DNA from: Bacteroidota bacterium | GTDB taxonomy: Bacteria > Bacteroidota > Bacteroidia > Chitinophagales > Chitinophagaceae | DNA length: 64,000 bases | Direction: 5' to 3' | NCBI GenBank assembly: GCA_018267925.1 | Contig: JAFDXO010000182.1 | Coordinates: forward strand, 88,851-152,850 | The notes under the pieces: generated by a model | Seen by the model: the letters and a program-made list of their open reading frames with translations, nothing else | Databases searched by the model: none | Told to the model about the DNA's origin: nothing | Part shown: positions 51,829 through 61,010 of the stretch, one piece after another | Position numbering within the stretch: the stretch's first letter is position 1 | Layout of the letters: each line of letters opens with the position of its first letter | Translations under genes and position numbers: made by a program

Positions 51829-54754
51829 TTCGATATTTTTTCCCGTTACTATCCAATATTAACAAATAAGCTCCTTGTGCTAAGCTTTCCTTCAATGAGA
51901 TTTTCCATTTTCCAAAACCTCCTTGATGCGATATACTTGACACCCAAACCCTTTGTCCAACCGCATCAAACACTTGGACTTGATAGTCGCCTTGTGGTAA
52001 ATAATCAGCTTCAATTGTTACGGTGTTTCCTGAAAGTGGATTAGGATAAGCGCGAATGCTTCCATCAGTCTGAATCGTTGCCAAGCCAGAAATCAGAATA
52101 GTATCAGACACCCCTTTACATCCATTAGAATCCGTTACCCACACACTGTAATAGCCATCTACCGCAGGTTGTAGCGAATTGGTAGTGCCACCGGCAATAT
52201 CATTGTTGTTATATTTCCACTGGTATGAGAGATAAATATTGGACACACTAAGTATGGTGCCGTTCGAGCTTATTTTAGGTTTAGGATTGGGATACACTAC
52301 AATCGTTATTGAATCTCGATCGCTTTCGTAAATGCCGGACGATTGAGTAACATAACATTTGAATGTTCCTGCTTTTTGGGTGGAGGGTATCGGTGGGATT
52401 GTTACGCCCACTTTTGCCGTATCATAATACCATAGCAGATTTTGACCCGATGCCACTAAAGCTAAGGCTGTATCTTTTTGGCAATATTTGATGAAGTGAT
52501 TGGCAATAGAAGGGGGTTGTGGTTTAGAAGGAATTTGATAGGACAATGCGTATGTTCGAAAAGCACCATAAGCTGAAATCAAATTATTGTTTTTGTCGCA
52601 AGCAAGATCAACGTTAGCAATGAAAGTACTTGGTGTCCACCCGTCAGATACATTACTGACAGTTTTCCATTTTCCTTGCGAGCGTCCCCAAATGGTAGCA
52701 GAATAATATGCCGAACTTAAAACGTAAGGCTGATTCGAGGTATCAAAAGCAAGACGAAATCCAAAATTTACTTGTTGTTGCCCCGCCCAAGATCCAATAC
52801 CAAAACTATCAATATGAGAGGGAGTCCAAGCTCCGTTAATAAACTTTATGACGGTACCATAAATTATTTTTGATCCCAAACCGCCAATATATGTATAATG
52901 TATTGCAAGTAAACTGGGGGTATCATTTCTGTCAAGCAGAAACGCTCCGGTATCTACCAATCCTCCTAATAAATTCCAAGTGTTGTTTTGCCAAACCGCA
53001 AGTTGTCCATTGATAGAATTAGGCTTGTAAAAAGCATATAATTGATTGCTTTTGCTAAAGGCAATGGTGGCCTCACTTGCAGTTGGTATGGAATTAACTG
53101 AAACCCAACTGCCTCCTACATATTTTTTAACGGTAACAAGATTAAAGTTGGCAGGATCCGGATAACAAACATAAGGTACGCCTGATGTATCAAATGCAAA
53201 ATTTGTCTTATCAAGATATGCCCCCGAAGGAAAAGTATTAGAAAGTCCGGAAGGAAGAGTAACAAAGGAGTTGCCGTCAAAATGTGCTAATTGCCAATAA
53301 TATCCCTGTTTATAGAAAATATAAACCGTATCTTTTATGCCTTTTATCAAACGCACGTAATCTGTACGATAGGTAGAGAACCCCGGCGTACCAACATATT
53401 GCCAAGAAGCTCCATTGTATTTAAGAAGTGAAACTCGACCATTAAATGATGAGTCGGCGAATGCAAGATAGGGAGTGCCGGCATCAGAAACCGCAAGTGA
53501 CATAAAATACCCTACAGGATAAGGTCCATAAGGAGTCACACTGGAGTAATAGGGTACTGTGGTGTTTACAATACCATAAGTGCCAACCGGATTAGAGTAG
53601 CTACCGTTTTGAAATGTAAAAACATAGGGTCCAACGTTCGACAAGTATTCAAGAAATACAGGAATAGAGTCCTTTAAAAACATAGGGAATGTACCCGGCA
53701 ATAATTTCGAAGGAAAATTGGGCAACATCTGTACCCAACCGGAGTTCGGTATAAATTTGGAAACAATATTATTATTACCCGAAGGTGAAACCTGCAAACC
53801 TAATAGTGTATCTTGTTTTGAAAACTTTAAGGCACCAATTCTTAACGTGGAAGGTAAAACGGTATTGCTCATCAACGTTGTCCAGTTAGTGCCGTCATAT
53901 TTCATAAGCCAAGTATTGTTAGGGTAAGCCTGATCTATATAAGATACATACAGTTGATTGGTGTTTTGATTGCAAGTCATAACTATATTGCTCGCAGATA
54001 GATTAGACAATCCGCCTGCCGGACTGACTGTCACCCAATTTCCGGAAGCATATTTCAACACAACTAAACGATTAAAAAAAACTGGGTCATTTGTCGCTAT
54101 ATAAGGCGTTCCCGTTGTGTCAAAACACCAACCCACGTAGGCTATTCCATTGGCAAACCCCCTTTGCCCTACGCTATCCCAATTGTTACCATTAAATTTC
54201 ATCATGGTAAGTCGCCCCATTGGGTTTGTATAAAGCACATGCAGCGTATCTCCTTTCCCTAATCCCAAACGGGGTGTGTTAGGGAAAGTTGACGTTGGTG
54301 TAGTCATACTGTCAAAATTAGGAAGACCTACCGTTGACCACACGCCATTACTATACTTTACCACTTTGACTTTCGGTAATAGGGGATTCGACGTCTTTGT
54401 GGAAGTGAAAAACACTTCTTTCGCACGATTCATGACCATACTGGTTGAATAATAAAACGTATTGTTATTATTTATAAAAGAATCATTATATTGAGTTGTT
54501 GTGTTAACCCAACGAGTTCCATCATATTTCTTTACAAGTGCACCAACATAGTTGACATTGGTGCTTTGATTTGCTTTGAGTAAAGAAAATCCAACAAAAA
54601 TGCTATCCTTATTACCTAATTGAAACATGCCATTACTGTAATCCATACCCCAACCTAACTCGTCCTTAGGATCAACACCCATAGGCTGCCAAGTTTGAGA
54701 CAGTCCTATCAACTGAAAAAACAAAAAGGGCAGTGAAATGATTGTAGTTTTCAT
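51809..54754 (-). CDS. T9SS-secreted protein with C-terminal sorting domain
   Basis: A 981-residue exported protein. The start is the ATG at 54754, since it begins a clear signal peptide (MKTTIISLPFLFFQLIGLSQ); the open frame upstream of it is extra. The body is built from repeats of WVQ/WVTV-type modules with the recurring pattern KYDGTxWVT and DTSGVPYVCY, resembling beta-propeller/Kelch-like repeats. Toward the C-terminus are a CxxC-free Ig-like part (PNPKPKISSNGTILSV) and the type A sorting domain AYPNPLSGNTVTIEADYLPQGDYQVQVFDAVGQRVW...GAYLLILDSNGKKYRTILLKQ. It should be exported by the Sec system and then by T9SS to the surface. No catalytic motif. It lies between folK and dnk on the opposite strand. 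Confidence 0.88.
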   Translation of the reverse strand: MKTTIISLPFLFFQLIGLSQTWQPMGVDPKDELGWGMDYSNGMFQLGNKDSIFVGFSLLKANQSTNVNYVGALVKKYDGTRWVNTTTQYNDSFINNNNTFYYSTSMVMNRAKEVFFTSTKTSNPLLPKVKVVKYSNGVWSTVGLPNFDSMTTPTSTFPNTPRLGLGKGDTLHVLYTNPMGRLTMMKFNGNNWDSVGQRGFANGIAYVGWCFDTTGTPYIATNDPVFFNRLVVLKYASGNWVTVSPAGGLSNLSASNIVMTCNQNTNQLYVSYIDQAYPNNTWLMKYDGTNWTTLMSNTVLPSTLRIGALKFSKQDTLLGLQVSPSGNNNIVSKFIPNSGWVQMLPNFPSKLLPGTFPMFLKDSIPVFLEYLSNVGPYVFTFQNGSYSNPVGTYGIVNTTVPYYSSVTPYGPYPVGYFMSLAVSDAGTPYLAFADSSFNGRVSLLKYNGASWQYVGTPGFSTYRTDYVRLIKGIKDTVYIFYKQGYYWQLAHFDGNSFVTLPSGLSNTFPSGAYLDKTNFAFDTSGVPYVCYPDPANFNLVTVKKYVGGSWVSVNSIPTASEATIAFSKSNQLYAFYKPNSINGQLAVWQNNTWNLLGGLVDTGAFLLDRNDTPSLLAIHYTYIGGLGSKIIYGTVIKFINGAWTPSHIDSFGIGSWAGQQQVNFGFRLAFDTSNQPYVLSSAYYSATIWGRSQGKWKTVSNVSDGWTPSTFIANVDLACDKNNNLISAYGAFRTYALSYQIPSKPQPPSIANHFIKYCQKDTALALVASGQNLLWYYDTAKVGVTIPPIPSTQKAGTFKCYVTQSSGIYESDRDSITIVVYPNPKPKISSNGTILSVSNIYLSYQWKYNNNDIAGGTTNSLQPAVDGYYSVWVTDSNGCKGVSDTILISGLATIQTDGSIRAYPNPLSGNTVTIEADYLPQGDYQVQVFDAVGQRVWVSSISHQGGFGKWKISLKESLAQGAYLLILDSNGKKYRTILLKQ

Positions 54755-54868
54755 TTTGAAAATATATTTTACATGTATGAATTGAATAAAAAAATAAACA
54801 CTTCTATGTTGTAACACAAATATACTTAAAAAAACAAACGTCAACTTTTTTTCAAAAAATTTCTTTCA

Positions 54869-54901
54869 TTTACCGATGTTATTCATCGTCCCGTATCTTT
54901 A
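54869..54901 (+). promoter_or_regulatory. Promoter of the deoxynucleoside kinase gene
   Basis: TTTA at 54869-54872, a 21 nt spacer and TATCTTTA at 54894-54901 fit the Bacteroidota pattern. The ATG is at 54917. Confidence 0.5.
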
Positions 54902-54916
54902 CAGCCTAAGTTATAC

Positions 54917-55549
54917 ATGAATTATCGCTTTATTGCCATTGAGGGAAACATCGGATCGGGAAAAAGTACCCTCGCCAATCTGCTTGCCAAAAACTATGAT
55001 GCTAAATTGATCTTGGAAGAGTTCGCAGACAACACTTTTTTACCAAAATTTTATGCGGAGCCAGATCGCTACGCTTTTCCCTTAGAGCTTTCTTTTTTGG
55101 CAGACAGATATAAGCAATTAAAACATTCACTTACTCATCCTGATCTTTTCCAGCAAAAAGTGGTGTCAGACTATCTTTTTACTAAAAGTAAACTTTTTGC
55201 ACGCATCAATCTTCGAGAGGAAGAGTATGAACTGTTTCAACGACTTTTTGACATTATTGACCTACACCTGCCACCGCCTGATTTACTCATCTACCTACAT
55301 TGTCCCATACAAAAACTAAAAATAAATATTGAAAATCGTGGACGAAGTTATGAACAAGACATAGCAGACGAATATTTAGAACGTGTTCAGGCAGTTTATC
55401 AACAATTTCTTAAAGCAGAGCAACACAAAACACTCATAATTGATATGACTAAGGTTAATTTTGTTGAAAACCCGGAGGATTTAGCTAACCTTATCACTTT
55501 TATCGAGAAAGATTATGACTTTCAAACACATTTTCTTTCCCTGCATTAA
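54917..55549 (+). CDS. Deoxynucleoside kinase
   Basis: A 210-residue cytoplasmic kinase salvaging deoxynucleosides. The P-loop is AIEGNIGSGKSTLANLLA (residues 7-24), EEFADNTFLPKFY follows, the DYLF and SKLFARINL segments are near 95, and the ENRGRSYEQDIADEYLERVQAVYQQFL lid region (Arg-rich) is near 149. This matches the dGK/dCK/TK2 group. Substrate (dG, dA, dC or dT) cannot be told from the motifs seen. It normally follows folK in this phylum; here the T9SS gene is between them. It is followed by recQ after a 153 nt gap with its own promoter. Confidence 0.92.
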   Translation: MNYRFIAIEGNIGSGKSTLANLLAKNYDAKLILEEFADNTFLPKFYAEPDRYAFPLELSFLADRYKQLKHSLTHPDLFQQKVVSDYLFTKSKLFARINLREEEYELFQRLFDIIDLHLPPPDLLIYLHCPIQKLKINIENRGRSYEQDIADEYLERVQAVYQQFLKAEQHKTLIIDMTKVNFVENPEDLANLITFIEKDYDFQTHFLSLH

Positions 55550-55576
55550 AATATTGGCAAAAACTTGTCAATTAGG

Positions 55577-55609
55577 TTTAGATTATTTAACTTTCATACC
55601 GTAAATTCG
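55577..55609 (+). promoter_or_regulatory. Possible promoter of recQ
   Basis: TTTA at 55577-55580, a 21 nt spacer and TAAATTCG at 55602-55609 (one mismatch to TAnnTTTG). The recQ ATG is at 55703, giving a ~85 nt leader. Confidence 0.45.
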
Positions 55610-55702
55610 CAGTCCTTTTACCGACTTCTAATTTTTGTCGGAAAAAACACCTTTCGTAGTAAACGATGAATTGATATTTACCCAAAGTAAATTTTTGAAA
55701 TT

Positions 55703-57928
55703 ATGGATGCAGGTACTATTACCTCAAAATCAAACGTAGATCTTAAAAAAGCACTTAGCGAGCATTTTGGATTTGAACACTTTAAAGGAGATCAAGAAAA
55801 AATTATTCAAAGTATCCTTCAAGGTCAGGATACTTTTGTGATTATGCCCACCGGAGGCGGAAAGTCTTTATGCTATCAACTTCCGGCACTAATTAGCGAA
55901 GGCGTGGCATTGATTGTTTCCCCCTTGATCGCCTTGATGAAAAACCAAGTGGATCTAATTAGAAGCTATAGTGATAAAGAAAATGTAGCTCATTTTTTGA
56001 ACTCTACACTGAGTAAAACGCAGCAAAAAAAGGTTAAATCAGACTTATTGTCGGGTGAAACAAAAATGCTTTATGTCGCTCCCGAAACATTGACCAAACA
56101 AGAAAATATTGATTTCTTTTCCGACCTCAAAATATCATTCGTAGCTGTTGATGAAGCACACTGTATCTCAGAATGGGGGCACGATTTTCGTCCAGAATAT
56201 CGAAAACTCTCTGATATGATCAACCAAATTGATGCTAAAATTCCGATCATTGCTCTCACAGCCACTGCCACACCCAAAGTGCAAGATGATATAGTAAAAA
56301 ACCTGTGTTTACGGAATCCTTCTGTGTTTATTTCTTCCTTTAATCGCCCCAATCTATATTATGAAATAGTGCCCAAAGGTAAAAAGGAAAATGTGCTGAA
56401 ACACATGGTAAAGTTTATCCACAGCATGAAAGGGAAAAGCGGCATTATTTATACACTCAATCGTAAAACCACCGAGGAATTAGCAAGCACCTTAAATGCA
56501 AACGGCATTTCTGCCGTAGCTTATCATGCAGGTTTGGAAGCAGCCATCAGAGCGGAACGTCAGGATCATTTTCTGATGGAAAAAGTAGATGTCATAGTAG
56601 CAACCATTGCTTTCGGTATGGGCATTGACAAGCCGGATGTTCGATTTGTGATGCACTTCAATATTCCTAAATCTCTTGAAAACTACTATCAAGAAACAGG
56701 ACGTGGAGGACGTGATGGATTAGAGGGTAAATGTATCCTTTACTATTCTCATAAAGATGTTCAAAAGCTTGAACATCTGATGCGAGATAAACCACTCAGT
56801 GAGCGTGAAATGGGAGCTCAATTGATTGCAGAAACAGTGGCTTATGCAGAAAGTGGTGTGTGTAGAAGAAAATTGTTATTGCATTATTTCGGAGAAACGC
56901 TGCACCAAGATAATTGTGGCAATTGCGACAATTGCCTGCATCCAAAAGAAAAATTGGAAGTTCGAGACAGCTCGAAAATAGTGTTGGATGCCATAAATGA
57001 ATTAGACGAGCGATTTAATATTGAGTATGTGGTGAATGTCATTCTTGGGAATGCCACGCCACAAATACAAACCTTCCGCCATGATAAACTCAAGACATTT
57101 GGTGCCGGATTAGTCATGAAAATGGATACCAACTTTTGGTATTCACTAATCAGACAAATGATGCTGGAAGGATTGATACGTAAGGATATTGAAGAATACG
57201 GTTTACTGAAAATCACTGAAAAAGGTCATAAATTTCTTAAAAAGCCTTTTTCTATAATGGTGGTACTTAACCATAATTATGAAGATGCAGATGGCGATGA
57301 TGAAGAAGTAACAACAGGCGGCGGTGCAATGTCCACAGATCCGGTGCTTTTTGAAATGCTGAAAGATTTGCGTAAACAAGTTGCAAAGGAAAAAAACCTT
57401 CCTCCTTTTGTTATTTTTCTTGAAAATTCTTTAGAAGACATGGCGGTCAACTACCCCACTTCTATGGAAGAAATGGAGCGAATTCAAGGTGTAAGTAAAG
57501 GAAAAGCACTAAAATTTGGGCGAAAATTTATTGACCTGATTGCTAAGTATGTTGAAGAAAACGACATCACCAAGCCCGATGATTTTGTAATGAAAAGCAT
57601 TGTCAATAAAAGCGGCATGAAAGTGTTTATCATTCAAAATATTGATAAAAAAATTCCGCTTGACACTATAGCCAAAAATAAAGGACTGTCATTACCCGAT
57701 TTGTTGAATGAAATGGAAACTATTGTTGCAAGTGGCACTAAACTAAACTTAGACTATTGCTTAGAACAAGAGTTAGACGAATATGAGCAGGAAGATATTT
57801 TTGACTACTTCCGTAGCAGCCATGACGACAATTTAGAAAATGCTTTTAGTGAATTTCGCGACCGCGATGTGAGTATTGAACAATTGCAAATGATGCGCAT
57901 CAAATTCTTAAGTGAGTTTGGAAATTAA
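55703..57928 (+). CDS. recQ: ATP-dependent DNA helicase RecQ
   Basis: A 3'-5' DNA helicase in recombination and replication repair, 741 residues, longer than E. coli RecQ (about 610). The SF2 core starts with FKGDQEKIIQSILQGQDTFVIMPTGGGKSLCYQLPAL, then VDEAHCISEWGHDFRPEYR and TATATPKVQDDI, and the helicase C domain with AFGMGIDKPDVRFVMH and QETGRGGRDG. The Zn-binding region (CRRKLLLHYFGE...CGNCDNCLHP) and RQC domain follow. An HRDC-like domain is near 540-620. The last ~120 residues are an extra acidic tail region without a recognised domain. It has its own promoter and terminator. Confidence 0.97.
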   Translation: MDAGTITSKSNVDLKKALSEHFGFEHFKGDQEKIIQSILQGQDTFVIMPTGGGKSLCYQLPALISEGVALIVSPLIALMKNQVDLIRSYSDKENVAHFLNSTLSKTQQKKVKSDLLSGETKMLYVAPETLTKQENIDFFSDLKISFVAVDEAHCISEWGHDFRPEYRKLSDMINQIDAKIPIIALTATATPKVQDDIVKNLCLRNPSVFISSFNRPNLYYEIVPKGKKENVLKHMVKFIHSMKGKSGIIYTLNRKTTEELASTLNANGISAVAYHAGLEAAIRAERQDHFLMEKVDVIVATIAFGMGIDKPDVRFVMHFNIPKSLENYYQETGRGGRDGLEGKCILYYSHKDVQKLEHLMRDKPLSEREMGAQLIAETVAYAESGVCRRKLLLHYFGETLHQDNCGNCDNCLHPKEKLEVRDSSKIVLDAINELDERFNIEYVVNVILGNATPQIQTFRHDKLKTFGAGLVMKMDTNFWYSLIRQMMLEGLIRKDIEEYGLLKITEKGHKFLKKPFSIMVVLNHNYEDADGDDEEVTTGGGAMSTDPVLFEMLKDLRKQVAKEKNLPPFVIFLENSLEDMAVNYPTSMEEMERIQGVSKGKALKFGRKFIDLIAKYVEENDITKPDDFVMKSIVNKSGMKVFIIQNIDKKIPLDTIAKNKGLSLPDLLNEMETIVASGTKLNLDYCLEQELDEYEQEDIFDYFRSSHDDNLENAFSEFRDRDVSIEQLQMMRIKFLSEFGN

Positions 57929-57934
57929 TTCTGT

Positions 57935-57964
57935 AGGCTGCTTGAAAAGGCAGCCTTTTTTTTG
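57935..57964 (+). terminator. Terminator of recQ
   Basis: AGGCTGC (57935-57941) pairs with GCAGCCT (57950-57956), loop TTGAAAAG, followed by eight T. Confidence 0.88.
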
Positions 57965-58052
57965 GTGTTTTATTCGTTCGAGTAAAACATAGGCTATCTA
58001 AAAACGCTTACCCCATTTAGTTTACGTTAATTTGCAGAGCAAATCAAACGAT

Positions 58053-58682
58053 ATGAATTTTGAAATTCTAATGCAATTTTTGCTTGCTGCTCTTTGGGGT
58101 GGTATTATAGGTTTAGAAAGGGAATATCGTAGCAAGGCGGCGGGTTTTCGCACCATGATTATGATATCTATAGGCTCTTGCTTTTTCACTAAAATGAGCC
58201 TTTTATTGGGCGCACCCAATAGCCCTGACAGAATAGCTTCAAATATAGTTACAGGTATTGGTTTTTTAGGTGCAGGAGTTATTTTCCGTCAAGCAAATCA
58301 TGCAAGTGGCATTACTACGGCTGCTACCATTTGGGCAGTGGCTGCTGTTGGAATGGGCATAGGTGGAGGTCATTATACCAATTCTGCCATTGCATCATCC
58401 ATCATTCTTTTAGTCTTAACCATCTTGCCGGCTGTAGAACGATATGTTGTTCGGTTTAATCAAATTCGGGAATACACGATTTCCTATAATGCTGAAAATT
58501 TATTAAAAGTAGATTATGAAACCTTATTTGATCAAAACAATCTAAAACGAAAAGTTATTAGTGAATTGAAAGAAGGTAATCTTCTTCAAGTAACATGGGA
58601 AGCCATCGGACATGAAAAGGATCATGCTCAATTTATTTCTTCTTGTATGTCTGACGCTCGCTTATTACGATTTGAATATTAA
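58053..58682 (+). CDS. MgtC/SapB family membrane protein
   Basis: A 209-residue inner-membrane protein from the ATG at 58053; a TTG at 58032 would add seven residues. The N-terminal hydrophobic part has MgtC signatures: FLLAALWGGIIGLEREYRSKAAGFRTMIMISIGSCFFT, IASNIVTGIGFLGAGVIFR and GITTAATIWAVAAVGMGIGGGHY. The C-terminal ~65 residues are a soluble ACT-like domain. MgtC in pathogens is linked to Mg shortage and modulation of ATP synthase; in this phylum its role is not known to me. It is convergent with the ROK kinase by a 4 nt overlap. Confidence 0.9.
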   Translation: MNFEILMQFLLAALWGGIIGLEREYRSKAAGFRTMIMISIGSCFFTKMSLLLGAPNSPDRIASNIVTGIGFLGAGVIFRQANHASGITTAATIWAVAAVGMGIGGGHYTNSAIASSIILLVLTILPAVERYVVRFNQIREYTISYNAENLLKVDYETLFDQNNLKRKVISELKEGNLLQVTWEAIGHEKDHAQFISSCMSDARLLRFEY

Positions 58683-59638
58683 TGGTTGTTTGTTTGCCAA
58701 ACTAAAGCACTGGCTCCCAAAATGGCAACATCAGCATCGGGCAAGGCAGAAGGTAACAACTTTACCTTATTTTTATAAATACTGAGCAAATTTACCTCCA
58801 TGTACTGTTGGGTTGGATGTAAAATCCATTTACCGGCATGAGCTAATCCTCCAAAAAAAATAATGGCTTCGGGCGAAGTGATGGCCACTACATCTGCCAA
58901 TGTTTGACCTAAAATTTTTCCGGTAAATTCAAATAAATCTTGAGCAAGCTTGTCTCCCTGTTCAGCAGCCTGAAATATAGATTCTGCTGTGAGTTTATTG
59001 TATAATTGAAGAGAAGAAGAGCCTTTGGGATACCTTTCTAATTTTTCTTTTGCGGTTCGAACAATGCCGGTAGCAGAAGCATACGTTTCAAGGCACCCTT
59101 TTCTACCGCAGCCACAATCTCGTCCCCCTCGAACAGCAATGACATGACCCAATTCTCCGGCAAATCCATCATGCCCATAAATTAGCTGCCCATTAGAAAC
59201 AAATCCACTCCCGACACCGGTTCCAAGTGTTACCATGATAAAATCTTTCATTCCTTTTGCTATGCCATAAATCATTTCTCCCAGTGCAGCCGCATTTGCA
59301 TCATTCGTTACCCTTACTTTCATACCCAGCATATCATTTAAAACTGTAGCTAATGGAATAACCCCCTTCCAAGGAAGATTGGCAGCGTTTAAAATTTCAC
59401 CTGTATAAAAATTACCATTGGGAGCACCAACTCCAATTCCTTGAATTACAGCTTCGGGATAATTACTCAATTTAGTTTGAATGTTTTGAGAAATAGCTTG
59501 TAGAAATTCATGAGGCGTATTAAACCCCAAAGTAGGAACATGTCCACGTGCCATAATATCGCCATGCTTATTTACCAAGCCAAAAACTGTATTGGTTCCA
59601 CCTATATCTATACCGATTGCAAAACTATCGTGCTTCAT
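58679..59638 (-). CDS. ROK family sugar kinase
   Basis: A 319-residue cytoplasmic kinase of the ROK group. The ATP motif FAIGIDIGGTNTVFGLV (residues 6-22), NDANAAALGE, VTLGTGVGSGFV and GELGHVIA are present. The Zn-binding CGCGRKGCLETYAS (about 185) is intact, so it is the kinase type rather than the regulator type with a DNA-binding domain. Glucokinase or fructo/N-acetylamino-sugar kinase cannot be separated on what is visible. The gene is divergent from a sugar MFS transporter (70 nt), suggesting uptake and phosphorylation of the same sugar. Confidence 0.92.
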   Translation of the reverse strand: MKHDSFAIGIDIGGTNTVFGLVNKHGDIMARGHVPTLGFNTPHEFLQAISQNIQTKLSNYPEAVIQGIGVGAPNGNFYTGEILNAANLPWKGVIPLATVLNDMLGMKVRVTNDANAAALGEMIYGIAKGMKDFIMVTLGTGVGSGFVSNGQLIYGHDGFAGELGHVIAVRGGRDCGCGRKGCLETYASATGIVRTAKEKLERYPKGSSSLQLYNKLTAESIFQAAEQGDKLAQDLFEFTGKILGQTLADVVAITSPEAIIFFGGLAHAGKWILHPTQQYMEVNLLSIYKNKVKLLPSALPDADVAILGASALVWQTNNH

Positions 59639-59708
59639 CTCATTAAACTTAGTAGCGTAATTGTTGATTAGAAATGTAAATTAGTGCTTTCGCAATAATA
59701 CCACCTGC

Positions 59709-60989
59709 ATGACACAAAACAACAAAAATTACACTTCCGCCATTTTTTTTATTGGCATTTTGTTTTTCATTTTTGGCTTTATCACTTGGGCAAACAGCCA
59801 GCTCATTCCCTATTTAAAAATTGCTTGCGAACTAACCGATACGCAGTCTTATTTAGTGGCAACAGCCTTTTTTGCTGCCTATTTTTTCATGGCTATTCCC
59901 TCCTCATTAGTACTTAAAAAAACGGGCTTTAAGAATGGAATGAGTGTAGGACTAATCATCATGGCGTTGGGGGCTTTATTGTTTGTACCTGCTGCAAAGA
60001 CAAGAAACTATTCGTTGTTCTTGGCTGGTTTGTTCATCATCGGAACCGGTTTAGCCTTATTGCAAACTGCTTCAAACCCTTACGTGGCAGCACTTGGGCC
60101 TATTGATAGTGCCGCCAAGCGAATTAGCATAATGGGCATTTGCAATAAAATAGCAGGCATTCTTTCCGTGTATATTTTAGGTAACATAACCCTGAAAAAT
60201 GTAGATGAGCTAAAAATCAAATTGACGACATTAGGAGTAGAGGAAAAAACGATTGAATTAAATATGCTTGCCTCAAAGGTCATTGTTCCTTACCTGATCA
60301 TAGCAGCCGTATTGATCCTCTTGGCTGTCATTTTTTATTTTATGAATTTACCTGAAATTCAGGAAGAAAATGTAACAAGCAAAGGCAGTCCAAAAACAAG
60401 CGTAATGCAATACCCTCATCTTTTATTAGGAGCACTTGCCATATTCTTTTATGTTGGTGTAGAAGTGATTAGCTATGATACTTTTGCCAGTTTTGGAGAA
60501 TATTTAGGCTTTCCTTTGCAGCAGTCAAAATCTTTTGCATCCTATACCGGATATGGTTTATTAGCCGGATATATTTTAAGCATAATTGCCATTCCGAAAT
60601 TTATTTCTCAACGCACAGCATTGATTGTTGCAAACGTGCTTAGTATTTTTTTAGTGGTATTAGCCACAACAACAAACGGATATTTAGCTGTAATTTGTTT
60701 TGCTTTATTAGGCTTTTCTAATTCAGTGATGTGGCCTGCAATATGGCCATTGGCATTAGAAGGATTGGGTAAATTCACTAAAATTGGCAGTGCTCTTCTC
60801 ATCATGGGAATTGTAGGCGGGGCTTTACTTCCACCGTTTTATGGTAAGATTGGTGAGTTGGTTCATTCAAAGCAATCGGCATATCTAATTTTGATTCCAT
60901 GCTATCTCTATATTCTCTATTTTGCCGTTTCAGGGCATAAGGCGGGACTTCAGGAAAAGCCCACAAACTCGCCCCCTTTTGATGTTTAA
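59709..60989 (+). CDS. Sugar MFS transporter of the FHS (GluP/FucP) group
   Basis: A 426-residue transporter with about 12 membrane helices. FHS-family patterns are FIFGFITWANSQLIPYLKIACELT, FAAYFFMAIPSSLVLKKTGFKNGM, GTGLALLQTASNPYVAALGP and YVGVEVISYDTFASFGEYLG. It would bring in a hexose or fucose by proton symport. The neighbour ROK kinase, divergent, suits that. No transcription factor is adjacent. Substrate unknown. A 21 nt gap separates it from the unknown gene at 61011, which may be cotranscribed. Confidence 0.9.
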   Translation: MTQNNKNYTSAIFFIGILFFIFGFITWANSQLIPYLKIACELTDTQSYLVATAFFAAYFFMAIPSSLVLKKTGFKNGMSVGLIIMALGALLFVPAAKTRNYSLFLAGLFIIGTGLALLQTASNPYVAALGPIDSAAKRISIMGICNKIAGILSVYILGNITLKNVDELKIKLTTLGVEEKTIELNMLASKVIVPYLIIAAVLILLAVIFYFMNLPEIQEENVTSKGSPKTSVMQYPHLLLGALAIFFYVGVEVISYDTFASFGEYLGFPLQQSKSFASYTGYGLLAGYILSIIAIPKFISQRTALIVANVLSIFLVVLATTTNGYLAVICFALLGFSNSVMWPAIWPLALEGLGKFTKIGSALLIMGIVGGALLPPFYGKIGELVHSKQSAYLILIPCYLYILYFAVSGHKAGLQEKPTNSPPFDV

Positions 60990-61010
60990 TCACTAATTTA
61001 AACAACCTTT

